Below, piece after piece: positions 47,807 to 56,648 of a stretch of DNA of 64,000 bases; the first letter of the stretch is position 1, and every line of letters starts with the position of its first letter. The position numbers were made by a program, and so were the translations under genes. Under the pieces are notes generated by a model. It did not search any database and was not told where the DNA came from. It worked only from the letters and a program-made list of their open reading frames with translations. Source of the stretch: Streptomyces globosus (GTDB lineage Bacteria; Actinomycetota; Actinomycetes; Streptomycetales; Streptomycetaceae); NCBI RefSeq assembly GCF_003325375.1, contig NZ_CP030862.1:5337501-5401500 (forward strand), given 5' to 3'.

Positions 47807-49372
47807 TCAGCGGTGGGCCGTCGCCCGGCCGAGGAGCAGGCAGACGAGGGCGGCGAGGGCGGCCGCGGCGGTCCCGGCGACGGCGAGCTGCACCGCGCGG
47901 GGCTGCCCGAACTCCAGCAGCAGGGCCAGGCTCTGCGCGGCGGCCGCGCCGGCGCAGACGGCGGCGGCGGCCCGGACGGCTCCGAAGGACTGGAGCAGCA
48001 GCCCGGTCCACATCACGGCGCCGAGCAGCAGCAGCGTCCCAGCCCGGGCCCCGGCGAGCGGCGGCGCCCCGGGCCAGCACGCGGTGCCGGCGAGGCCGAG
48101 GGCGAGGAGGACGGCCAGGTAGGCGGTGAGGCAGCGGGCCAGCACGCCGAGCATCCGCAGCCGGAACCGCAGCGGCGAGCGGGCCGCGCGCAGCCCGGCG
48201 AGGGTGCCGCTGCGGAAGCGGTGGAGCAGCCATTCGGCGGGTCCCATGCTGAGGGTGAGCGCGACCGCGGAGGGCGCGGCGACGGCTTCGGCGGGCCCTC
48301 CGGCGAGGACTTCGCCGAGGGCGGCGTACAGGACGAGCAGGCCGGTGCCGAGGCCGAAGACCCCGTAGGGCACCGAGTCGGCGAGGCGCGGCCCGCCCGG
48401 CCCGTACGGCTCCTCCGGCCCGCGCAGCATGCGCCAGCGGACGGGCCCCGAGCCGTCGGCGGCGGGGCGGCGGTGGCGGGCGGGCCGGCGGTGTCCGGCC
48501 GCCCGCCGGCGGATCCGGCGCCGGGCGGCCCGTACGCCGGCGGCGAGCGGCAGCTCCCGCGCCGAGAGGGCGCAGGCGGCGAGCAGGGAGGCGGCGAGCA
48601 GGGCGGCGCGCAGCGCCTCGGGGAGGTCGGCGGCGAGGGCGAGGACGGCTCCGGCGGCCATCGGGGAGAGCGCCGCGAACAGCAGCCGCTCCCGGCCGAG
48701 GACGAGCAGCACGGTGGCGGCGCCGACGTAGGCGGCCTGCCCGGCGGCGAAGGCGTAACTGAAGGGCGGCCCGCCGGGCACGGCGGACGCGGCGGCGGTG
48801 CCCAGCAGCGCGCCGGCGGGGGCGCCGAGGAGGAGGGTCCGGCCTGCGGCGGCCCGGTCGCCGAGGCCGAGCCAGGTGTAGGCGCGGTGGGAGAGGGTCT
48901 GGTCCCACACCCAGCCGATGAGGGCGCCGGCGATGAGGGTGAGGGTGCCGGCGGGCAGTCCGAGCCGGTCGGGCGGGCCCTCCAGGAAGGGGGCGCCGAG
49001 GACGTAGGCGAGGCCGGGCAGCGCGAAGACGATCCCGCGGAGCAGGCAGGGGCCGAGGGGGACCCTCCACGGGTCGGGGTGCCGGTCGGGCTCGGGGTGG
49101 GTGCGCGGCACCCGGGCGTGGAGCTCCTCGGCGAGGGCGAAGGAGTCGGGGCGGCCGTAGGTGAGCCGGATGTGCTCGTCGGTCATCCCGTCGGACTCCA
49201 GGACGGCGGCGATCTCGTCGGGGTGGACAGCGGCGGCCGCGATGTCGCCGAAGCGGTCGGCGAGTTCGTCCAGCGGGTCGCGGGCGGGTGCGCCGGGGGC
49301 GGCGGGGCGGGGCCGGGGGACGGCGGGCAGGGTGTCGCCGCCGGGGGCGCGCAGCCAGAGGGATCCGCTCAC
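47807..49372 (-). CDS. polytopic membrane protein of the exopolysaccharide operon
   Basis: A 521-residue protein. Residues 1-120 are soluble, with a helical motif DEIAAVLESDGMTDEHIRLTYG and FALAEELHARVP. About ten to twelve membrane helices follow in two groups, split by a basic loop rich in Arg (AARRRIRRRAAGHRRPARHRR, about 280-300). I do not recognise the family; by position it may do the export or polymerisation job of PelG or of the membrane half of fungal Gtb3. The second of two adjacent GTGs overlaps the upstream stop by four bases and is better spaced from GGAG. Confidence 0.75.
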   Translation of the reverse strand: MSGSLWLRAPGGDTLPAVPRPRPAAPGAPARDPLDELADRFGDIAAAAVHPDEIAAVLESDGMTDEHIRLTYGRPDSFALAEELHARVPRTHPEPDRHPDPWRVPLGPCLLRGIVFALPGLAYVLGAPFLEGPPDRLGLPAGTLTLIAGALIGWVWDQTLSHRAYTWLGLGDRAAAGRTLLLGAPAGALLGTAAASAVPGGPPFSYAFAAGQAAYVGAATVLLVLGRERLLFAALSPMAAGAVLALAADLPEALRAALLAASLLAACALSARELPLAAGVRAARRRIRRRAAGHRRPARHRRPAADGSGPVRWRMLRGPEEPYGPGGPRLADSVPYGVFGLGTGLLVLYAALGEVLAGGPAEAVAAPSAVALTLSMGPAEWLLHRFRSGTLAGLRAARSPLRFRLRMLGVLARCLTAYLAVLLALGLAGTACWPGAPPLAGARAGTLLLLGAVMWTGLLLQSFGAVRAAAAVCAGAAAAQSLALLLEFGQPRAVQLAVAGTAAAALAALVCLLLGRATAHR

Positions 49373-50880
49373 CACAGGCTCCCGTCGGCGGCGAGTTCGC
49401 GGTACCAGGGGTCGGCGAGCCGCTGGGTCCAGTCGTCGCCGTCGTGGACGGGCAGGACGGGCTGGCCGGCGAGTTCGCGGTAGATGTGGCGGAAGCCGTC
49501 GACGGACTGGTGGAGGGTGAACTTCTCGATGACGCGCCGGCGGGCGAGCCGGCCGAGCTCGGCGCGGCGGGCACCGTCCCGCAGGAGGGCGAGGGCGGCG
49601 CGGGCCATGGTCTCGGGTTCGCGGGGCGGGACGACGAGCCCGGTGTCGCCGACGGCCTCGCGGACGCCGCCGACGTCGGTGGAGACGGTCGTCCGGCCGC
49701 AGGACATGGCCTCGATGATGCTGAAGGGGAAGCCCTCGCTGATGCTGGAGAGCATGACGATGCTGCCGGCGGCGTACGCGTCGGCGACCCGCTCGATGCG
49801 GCCCTCCCAGGCCACCCCGTCGGCGATGCCGAGTTCGGCGGCGAGCTTCTCCAGGCCGGCCTTGTGGTCCTCGCAGCCGGCGGGCACGGGGCCGAAGAGG
49901 CGCAGCCGCAGCTCGGGCAGTTCGCGGCGCATGAACGCGTAGGCCCGCAGCAGGGTTTCGAGGTCCTTGATGGGGTCGATGCGGCCGCACCAGGTGAGGG
50001 TGGGGACCTCCGGTTCGGGGCCGGCGTCGGGGAAGGCGTGCGGGTCGACGCCGTTGTAGACGGTGCGGATCCTGTCGGCGGGCGCGCCGCCGCGCTCCTC
50101 CCAGCGGCGGTTGTACCGGTTGCAGGGCGTGATCAGGTCGGCCTGCCGGTAGCCCTCGGTGTTGAGCTCGCGGTAGAAGCCGAGGACGAGGGCCTTGACG
50201 GGCCAGCGCTGGGCGGTGCTGCGGTAGCCGAGGTAGCGCTCGCGCAGGTAGATGCCGTGCTCGGTGAGGAGGAACGGGACCCCGTCCAGGTGTTTCGCGG
50301 CGAGCGCAGGGAGGGTGGCGAGGCCGCTGCTGACGGCGTGGGCAACGCTGTCGGGCGGGATCCGCACGCACAGCGGCCGCAGCGCGTGCTCCAGCAGGTC
50401 GGTGGCGGTCAGCGCGTCGTGGACGGTCGGTGCGGCGGCGGCGGTGGGCAGGCCGGGGCGGGTCCAGACGGCCGTGAGCAGGCGCAGGACGGACTCGGAG
50501 CGCAGCGCCGGCGTGAGCTGCCCGGCCCGGGCGAGGACGGCGAACTCGCGCAGTGCCTCCCGGAATCCGCCTGCGTCGGGGTCGAGCAGGGACAGCAGGA
50601 AGGTTTCACAGGCTTCGGCGAAGCGGCGCCGCGCCGGGCCTCCCCGGAGCCTGCGGCCGCGTCCGGGAGGCGGCCCCCACAGCGGGAAGGCGGTGTGCCG
50701 GTAGACGTTGCGCGGCAGCTCCCAGGCGACGGGCTCGCGGCCGGTGCCGGTCAGGGCCGTGACGTTGAAGTCGACTTCCGGCATGCCCCGGACCAGCTGG
50801 TCGCACCAGGTGCTCACGCCCCCGTGGACGTGCGGGTAGGTGCCTTCGGTGAGCATGGTGACGTGGCGCCCATGGCTCAT
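49369..50880 (-). CDS. PelF-like GT4 glycosyltransferase
   Basis: A 503-residue GT-B enzyme. The start HVTMLTEGTYPHVHGGVSTWCDQLV is the PelF signature. TEHGIYLRERYL with the RWPVKALVLGFYRELNTEGYRQAD region is also PelF-type. The donor domain has YNGVDPHAF, WCGRIDPIKDLETLL and SEGFPFSIIEAMSCGRTTVSTDVGG. PelF uses UDP-GalNAc/UDP-GlcNAc to build Pel; fungal Gtb3 does the equivalent. The ATG has GGGGGGA upstream. It follows the deacetylase gene by 104 bases and overlaps the membrane-protein gene by four. Confidence 0.9.
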   Translation of the reverse strand: MSHGRHVTMLTEGTYPHVHGGVSTWCDQLVRGMPEVDFNVTALTGTGREPVAWELPRNVYRHTAFPLWGPPPGRGRRLRGGPARRRFAEACETFLLSLLDPDAGGFREALREFAVLARAGQLTPALRSESVLRLLTAVWTRPGLPTAAAAPTVHDALTATDLLEHALRPLCVRIPPDSVAHAVSSGLATLPALAAKHLDGVPFLLTEHGIYLRERYLGYRSTAQRWPVKALVLGFYRELNTEGYRQADLITPCNRYNRRWEERGGAPADRIRTVYNGVDPHAFPDAGPEPEVPTLTWCGRIDPIKDLETLLRAYAFMRRELPELRLRLFGPVPAGCEDHKAGLEKLAAELGIADGVAWEGRIERVADAYAAGSIVMLSSISEGFPFSIIEAMSCGRTTVSTDVGGVREAVGDTGLVVPPREPETMARAALALLRDGARRAELGRLARRRVIEKFTLHQSVDGFRHIYRELAGQPVLPVHDGDDWTQRLADPWYRELAADGSLW

Positions 50881-50984
50881 GCGGTGTGTCCCCCCAAGGA
50901 CTGTTGCGTCGGTTCGCGCAGGAGCAGGACTGCGGCCGAGCGGGCTGCGCGGCCCGCTCGGCCGGGTGGATCGGAGGGTCCGGC

Positions 50985-53015
50985 TCAGCCGGGCAGGCGG
51001 AGCACGACCGCGCTCTGCAGGAGTTCGGGCCCGGTCCAGGCGGAGCGGGTCCCGGCGTACGCGCTGCCGAACTCGGCGGTGCCCAGCAGGAGCTGCTTGC
51101 GGGTGCCGGTCGGCGCGGTGACGGGGGCGAGGACGCCGGAGGGCGCCTTGACGGTGACGGTCGCGCCGATGCGGTAGGCGGTGACGCGGCCCGCGGCGAG
51201 CGCCTTGTCCCAGGCGGCGCGCCGGCCGAGCTCGACGCCGGTGTCCTTCATGCTCTGGTTGACGAGCGGCGTGCCGGGCGCGAAGAGGGTCCGGTAGTCG
51301 TCGAGGACCCGGTCGAGGACGGGGTAGAGGGTGCGGTCCTCGGCGAGGTTGGACTGGTGGACGTAGTGCGGGCGCGGGTCGTTGGCGAGCACGTGGCGCA
51401 GGGCGGTGCGGGCCTCCTGGGGGACGATGTGGCCGAGGTAGCCGGTGGCGGTGTCGAGCGGGGCGGGCAGGCAGGTCGAGGTCGCGGGGTTGTCCTCGCA
51501 GAGGCCGCTGCCGCCGTGGGCGCGGCTGGTGTAGATCCAGTTGTACTCGTCGGCCATCTCCGCGTTGGTGCCCGTGTTGTAGAACACGTTCATCGGGTGG
51601 CGGGGGACGGTCAGGGCGGCGCCGACCGGGCGCTGCGCGGGCTCGCGCGAGTTGTCGCTGCCGACCCACTTGACGCCGTTGTCGGCGAGGGCCCCGGCCA
51701 GGTTGGGGTTGTCCTGGGGCTGCTGCGGGAGCGTCCTGAGCCCGGAGTGCTCGCCGGTGACGAGCTCGGTGCGGTCGAGGGGGACGCCCTTGGCGGCCGC
51801 CCATGCCACGTTGTCGCGGATCTGCGCGGAGATCTCGGCGCGGCTCATGTACCGGACGTTGCCCTGCGCGTCCTTCGTGCAGGTCCACGGGTCGGCGGCG
51901 GTGTCCTGGACACAGCCGAGGAAGGGGTGCGTGTAGGTGTGGTTGAGCCAGCGGAACCGGGCCTTGTCGGCGAGCAGTTGCGCGGTGAGGGCGTCGGTGC
52001 CGCCGTTCTCGGCCTTCCACTCCTCGCCGGCGCCGGCGTTGAAGAGCATGTCGAGTGTGAAGCCCTTGGCCTGCTGCCACTGGACGGCGTACCGGGCGTC
52101 GTCGGCGGTCATCCGGATGGTGCTCTCGCGGCCCTCGCCGCCCGGGCAGGCGTAGTCGCCGGGCGTGCAGTCGAGCTCGGAGTTCCAGCGGGCGTCGGGC
52201 GCGAGGACGTCGTCGACGTGCACGGCGAAGTAGTTGCGGCTGCGGCCGAGGTGGACGCCCTGGGTGAGCCAGTCGACGATGCCGCGGGCCAGCAGCCGGA
52301 ACTGCCGCTGGTGCTGGTTGTAGCCGAAGGTGACGACGAGCTCGGTGCGCCCGTCGTGCGCGTACTCGCCCACGAGCGAGGCCCGGCCGGCGCCGGCCGG
52401 CGCGTCCACGAGGCTGGTGTAGCCCGCCCGCGGCCGGCCCATGAAGCCGTAGCTCTCGGGGACGAGCGGGGAGTTGTCCTCGAAGGCTACCTCGCCGGCG
52501 AGGTAGCCGAACGGGCCGGCCTTGCCGGCGGCGGTGACGGCGGCCCGCGTCCCGTCGAGCTGCCCGCTGTAGCCGCCGTTGTCGGTGTACTCCAGGCCCA
52601 CGCCGGGATGGGCCCAGGTGTAGGCGTCCACCTGGCGGATACCGAACGCCGTCTCGTACGCGGCGAGCGCGGCCATCTCGGCCGAGCCCTCGCCGAACGG
52701 GTTCTCGTTGGGCAGCACCACGCCCTGGTACCTCGCGCGCGGGCGGCCGTCGACCGTGTCGCTGAGGAAGGCGGCGTCGATGACCGGGCGGCCGCTCGCG
52801 CCCAGCAGGACGCGCGTGTAGGGGACCCCGGTGTCGCGGAGCTCCGCGGTGATCGCCTCGACCGAGCTGCCGCCGTCGTCGACGACGAGCACCTTCAGGT
52901 CGATGCGCGGTGTGGCCGCGGCCGCCTCGGCGGACGCGGCGGGCAGTGCCATGGACATCAGCGCGGCGGCCGCCAGGGCTGCCGCGGTCCTGCTCGTCCG
53001 GTTCCTTATGACCAT
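50985..53015 (-). CDS. secreted Agd3-like (CE18) polysaccharide deacetylase
   Basis: A 676-residue exported protein with a cleavable signal peptide (RTAAALAAAALMSMALPAAS). The N-terminal 300 residues correspond to the carbohydrate-binding part of Agd3. The catalytic part has the Asp pair in YFAVHVDDVLAPDARW and the HxxxH metal pair in NHTYTHPFLGC. A C-terminal strand-rich domain follows. Agd3 removes acetyl groups from GalNAc in galactosaminogalactan so that the polymer becomes cationic and sticks to cells. The ATG at 53015 has GAAAGG about 8 bases upstream. It is first in the operon. Confidence 0.85.
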   Translation of the reverse strand: MVIRNRTSRTAAALAAAALMSMALPAASAEAAAATPRIDLKVLVVDDGGSSVEAITAELRDTGVPYTRVLLGASGRPVIDAAFLSDTVDGRPRARYQGVVLPNENPFGEGSAEMAALAAYETAFGIRQVDAYTWAHPGVGLEYTDNGGYSGQLDGTRAAVTAAGKAGPFGYLAGEVAFEDNSPLVPESYGFMGRPRAGYTSLVDAPAGAGRASLVGEYAHDGRTELVVTFGYNQHQRQFRLLARGIVDWLTQGVHLGRSRNYFAVHVDDVLAPDARWNSELDCTPGDYACPGGEGRESTIRMTADDARYAVQWQQAKGFTLDMLFNAGAGEEWKAENGGTDALTAQLLADKARFRWLNHTYTHPFLGCVQDTAADPWTCTKDAQGNVRYMSRAEISAQIRDNVAWAAAKGVPLDRTELVTGEHSGLRTLPQQPQDNPNLAGALADNGVKWVGSDNSREPAQRPVGAALTVPRHPMNVFYNTGTNAEMADEYNWIYTSRAHGGSGLCEDNPATSTCLPAPLDTATGYLGHIVPQEARTALRHVLANDPRPHYVHQSNLAEDRTLYPVLDRVLDDYRTLFAPGTPLVNQSMKDTGVELGRRAAWDKALAAGRVTAYRIGATVTVKAPSGVLAPVTAPTGTRKQLLLGTAEFGSAYAGTRSAWTGPELLQSAVVLRLPG

Positions 53016-53362
53016 GTCGGCCTTTCCCCCCGCAGGCGCAACCCGGCGCGGACCCGGCGGCGGGCCGGGCCGGGGAGGCTCTGTGGAAATCATGCAAAGG
53101 AACCCCGCGTCCCCTTGCGATCGAGTGGCCCGAGTCTTGCGGCAGCCGGGGCGGGCGGAGAGGCAAACCCGGGCCGAACGCCACGGACGGGTGAACCGGG
53201 GGACGGGCTGTTCGAGCGCCTCGGCAAACCTTCGAGTGGCCTGCGGACAGGCCCCTGCGCGTAGGCTCATTTCTGGCGGCCGCCGGGCCGGAATACGATC
53301 GCTGCCGGAAGGCCGTCCACCCACTCGGCCCACAACACAAACGGAAGCGAGACCTCACCACC
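53016..53362. other. divergent control region, deacetylase operon and pepA
   Basis: 347 bases with no convincing gene. For pepA, TACGAT (53294-53299) and TAGGCT (53262-53267) are possible -10 boxes. The motif CGAGTGGCC occurs twice. For the deacetylase operon no clear promoter stands out; a somewhat A+T-richer patch lies at 53088-53105. Confidence 0.4.
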
Positions 53363-54898
53363 GTGACTGCTCTGACTCTCAGCACTGCCGGCGCGGCGAC
53401 GCTGCGCGCCGACGCCCTCGTGGTCGGCGTGGCGAAGGGCCCGAAGGGTCCCGTCGTCGCCGCGGGCGCCGAGGCCGTGGACAAGGCGTACGACGGGAGG
53501 CTCGCCGCCGTTCTCGACGCGCTGGGGGCCACCGGCGCCGAAGGCGAGACCACCAAGCTGCCGTCCCCCGACGGCCTCAAGGCCCCGGTCGTGCTGGCGG
53601 TCGGCCTCGGCCCGGCCCCCGACGAGGACGAGTCGTTCGACGAGGAGGCGCTGCGCCGCGCCGCCGGCTCCGCGGCCCGCGCGCTGCACGGCACCAAGAA
53701 GGCCGCCTTCGCCCTCCCCCTGGAGGACGCCTCCGCCGTCACCGCCGTCGCCGAGGGCGCGCTCCTCGGCGCGTACGCCTTCACCTCCTACCAGGGCGGC
53801 GAGAAGAAGGGCGCGGCCGCGAAGAACGGCGGCCCCAAGCGCCCCCTCGCCGAGGTGGCCCTGCTCGGTGCCAAGCCGCGCGACAAGGAGCACAAGGCCG
53901 CGGCCGAGCGCGCGATCGTCGTCGCCTCCGAGGTCAACACCGCCCGCGACCTGATCAACACCCCGCCGAACGACCTCACCCCGGCCGCGTTCGCGTCGAT
54001 CGCGTCCGCCACGGCCAAGGAGCACGGCCTCAAGGTGCAGGTCCTGGACGAGAAGGCCCTCACCAAGGGCGGCTACGGCGGCATCATGGGCGTCGGCAAG
54101 GGCTCCGAGAACCCGCCGCGCCTGGTGAAGATCTCCTACACCCACCCCGAGGCGGAGAAGCACCTCGCATTCGTCGGCAAGGGCATCACCTACGACTCGG
54201 GCGGCATCTCCCTGAAGCCGGCCGGCCACAACGAGACGATGAAGTGCGACATGTCCGGCGCCGCCGCCGTGTTCGCCTCGGTCGTCGCGGTGGCCCGCCT
54301 CGGCCTGCCCGTCAACGTCACCGGCTGGCTCGCGCTCGCCGAGAACATGCCCTCCGGCTCCGCCACCCGCCCCGGCGACGTGCTGCGCATGTACAGCGGC
54401 AAGACCGTCGAGGTCCTCAACACCGACGCCGAGGGCCGCCTCGTCCTGGGCGACGCGCTGACCAAGGCGTCCGAGGAGAACCCGGACGCGATCATCGACG
54501 TGGCGACCCTGACCGGCGCGATGGTCCTGGCGCTCGGCGACCGCACCTTCGGCATCATGGCCAACGACGACGCCTTCCGCACCGCGGTCCACGAGATCGC
54601 CGAGGAGGTCGGCGAGCAGTCCTGGCCGATGCCGCTCCCCGCGGACCTGCGCAAGACGATGGACTCCCCCACCGCGGACATCGCCAACATGGGCGTCCGC
54701 ATGGGCGGCGGCCTCGTCGCCGGCCTGTTCCTTCAGGAGTTCGTCGGCGAGGGCATCACCTGGGCCCACCTCGACATCGCCGGCCCCGCCTTCCACGAGG
54801 GCGCCCCGTACGGCTACACCCCCAAGGGCGGCACCGGCTCGGCCGTGCGCACCCTGGTGCGGCTGGCGGAGCGGACCGCCACGGGCGACCTGGGCTGA
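53363..54898 (+). CDS. pepA: leucyl aminopeptidase (M17)
   Basis: A 511-residue cytoplasmic two-metal aminopeptidase. The catalytic signature NTDAEGRL and metal ligands in FVGKGITYDSGGISLKP and KCDMSGAA are intact. The N-terminal regulatory macro-like domain is followed by the C-terminal catalytic domain. The length is normal. The GTG gives the conserved start TALTLSTAGAATLRADALVVG. A GGAAG lies about 16 bases upstream, so the ribosome-binding site is weak. It ends in a clear terminator. Confidence 0.95.
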   Translation: MTALTLSTAGAATLRADALVVGVAKGPKGPVVAAGAEAVDKAYDGRLAAVLDALGATGAEGETTKLPSPDGLKAPVVLAVGLGPAPDEDESFDEEALRRAAGSAARALHGTKKAAFALPLEDASAVTAVAEGALLGAYAFTSYQGGEKKGAAAKNGGPKRPLAEVALLGAKPRDKEHKAAAERAIVVASEVNTARDLINTPPNDLTPAAFASIASATAKEHGLKVQVLDEKALTKGGYGGIMGVGKGSENPPRLVKISYTHPEAEKHLAFVGKGITYDSGGISLKPAGHNETMKCDMSGAAAVFASVVAVARLGLPVNVTGWLALAENMPSGSATRPGDVLRMYSGKTVEVLNTDAEGRLVLGDALTKASEENPDAIIDVATLTGAMVLALGDRTFGIMANDDAFRTAVHEIAEEVGEQSWPMPLPADLRKTMDSPTADIANMGVRMGGGLVAGLFLQEFVGEGITWAHLDIAGPAFHEGAPYGYTPKGGTGSAVRTLVRLAERTATGDLG

Positions 54899-54937
54899 CA
54901 CCTCCGCCCCGCCGCCCCCGCGGTGTGACGCACGACG

Positions 54938-54976
54938 CACCCCGGCCCCGGACAGCAGGTCCGCGGGGCCGGGGTG
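54938..54976 (+). terminator. terminator after pepA
   Basis: A 13-bp stem (CACCCCGGCCCCG) with a 13-base loop, 39 bases after the stop. Confidence 0.75.
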
Positions 54977-55206
54977 TCCGCCCACGACGAAATCCGCAGG
55001 TTTCTACGCTTCGGTAACCCCTTCGTCCGGCAGAACGACCTGCCACAGTCCGGGCCCGGCGTCCCGCGTTCCCCCGACAAATGCGAAGATGGGTTCTCGG
55101 CAGGACAGGGCCCCCACCACAGGGCCGAAGAAACAAGCGGCCGAATACCAGCCGCCGCCCGGTCACAGAGGACCGGTGCCCGGCGCACATGCATGGAGGA
55201 CGTGAC

Positions 55207-56595
55207 GTGGCGAACGACGCCAGCACCGTTTTCGACCTAGTGATCCTCGGCGGTGGCAGTGGCGGTTACGCCGCGGCTCTGCGCGCTTCCCAGCTGGGTC
55301 TGGACGTTGCCCTGATCGAGAAGAACAAGCTCGGCGGCACCTGCCTGCACAACGGCTGCATCCCGACGAAGGCGCTGCTCCACGCGGGCGAGGTCGCCGA
55401 CCAGGCGCGCGAGGCCGCGCAGTTCGGCGTCAAGGCCTCGTTCGAGGGCATCGACATCGCGGGCGTGCACAAGTACAAGGACGACGTCATCGCGGGCCTG
55501 TACAAGGGCCTCCAGGGCCTGGTCGCCTCCCGCAAGGTGACGTACATCGAGGGCGAGGGCCGGCTGTCCTCCCCGACGTCCGTCGACGTGAACGGGCAGC
55601 GCATCCAGGGCCGCCACGTCCTGCTGGCGACCGGTTCCGTGCCGCGCTCCCTGCCCGGCCTGGACATCGACGGCAACCGCATCATCTCCTCGGACCACGC
55701 GCTGGTCCTGGACCGCGTGCCGCAGTCCGCGATCATCCTCGGCGGCGGCGTCATCGGCGTCGAGTTCGCCTCGGCCTGGAAGTCCTTCGGCACCGACGTC
55801 ACGGTCATCGAGGGCCTGAAGCACCTCGTCCCCGTCGAGGACGAGAACAGCTCCAAGCTGCTGGAGCGCGCCTTCCGCAAGCGCGGCATCAAGTTCAACC
55901 TGGGCACCTTCTTCGAGAAGGCCGAGTACACCGAGAACGGTGTGCGGGTCACCCTCGCCGACGGCAAGACCTTCGAGGCCGAGGTGCTGCTGGTCGCCAT
56001 CGGCCGCGGCCCGGTCTCCCAGGGCCTGGGCTACGAGGAGCAGGGCGTCGCGATGGACCGGGGCTACGTCCTGGTCGACGAGTACATGCAGACGAACGTG
56101 CCGACGATCTCGGCCGTCGGCGACCTGGTCCCGACCCTGCAGCTCGCGCACGTCGGCTTCGCGGAGGGCATCCTCGTCGCGGAGCGCCTGGCGGGCATGA
56201 AGACCGTCCCGATCGACTACGACGGCGTGCCGCGGGTGACGTACTGCCACCCGGAGGTCGCCTCCGTCGGCATCACCGAGGCCAAGGCCAAGGAGATCTA
56301 CGGTGCGGACAAGGTCGTCGCCCTGAAGTACAACCTGGCGGGCAACGGCAAGAGCAAGATCCTGAAGACCGCGGGCGAGATCAAGCTCGTCCAGGTCAAG
56401 GACGGTGCCGTGGTCGGCGTCCACATGGTCGGTGACCGGATGGGCGAGCAGGTCGGCGAGGCCCAGCTGATCTACAACTGGGAGGCCCTGCCGGCCGAGG
56501 TCGCGCAGCTCATCCACGCGCACCCGACGCAGAACGAGGCGCTCGGCGAGGCCCACCTGGCCCTGGCCGGCAAGCCGCTGCACTCCCACGACTGA
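55207..56595 (+). CDS. lpdA: dihydrolipoyl dehydrogenase (E3)
   Basis: A 462-residue FAD/NAD flavoprotein that re-oxidises lipoyl groups of the 2-oxoacid dehydrogenase complexes. Motifs are FAD-binding GGGSGGYAAA, redox disulfide GGTCLHNGCIPTK, NAD-binding GGGVIGVEFAS and the C-terminal catalytic His-Glu HAHPTQNEA. The GTG has GGAGG 7 bases upstream. It lies 53 bases before sucB and is likely co-transcribed with it. Confidence 0.96.
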   Translation: MANDASTVFDLVILGGGSGGYAAALRASQLGLDVALIEKNKLGGTCLHNGCIPTKALLHAGEVADQAREAAQFGVKASFEGIDIAGVHKYKDDVIAGLYKGLQGLVASRKVTYIEGEGRLSSPTSVDVNGQRIQGRHVLLATGSVPRSLPGLDIDGNRIISSDHALVLDRVPQSAIILGGGVIGVEFASAWKSFGTDVTVIEGLKHLVPVEDENSSKLLERAFRKRGIKFNLGTFFEKAEYTENGVRVTLADGKTFEAEVLLVAIGRGPVSQGLGYEEQGVAMDRGYVLVDEYMQTNVPTISAVGDLVPTLQLAHVGFAEGILVAERLAGMKTVPIDYDGVPRVTYCHPEVASVGITEAKAKEIYGADKVVALKYNLAGNGKSKILKTAGEIKLVQVKDGAVVGVHMVGDRMGEQVGEAQLIYNWEALPAEVAQLIHAHPTQNEALGEAHLALAGKPLHSHD

Positions 56596-56648
56596 TCGTC
56601 CCGGGCGCGACGACCACTTCCGCACTTTCACAAGGAGCAACTGAAACC

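Noticed and set aside
49369..53784. A 1471-codon minus-strand frame joining upstream sequence to the PelF-like protein
   Set aside because: Only the last 503 codons look like a protein. The rest is a shadow of the Agd3-like gene and of pepA.
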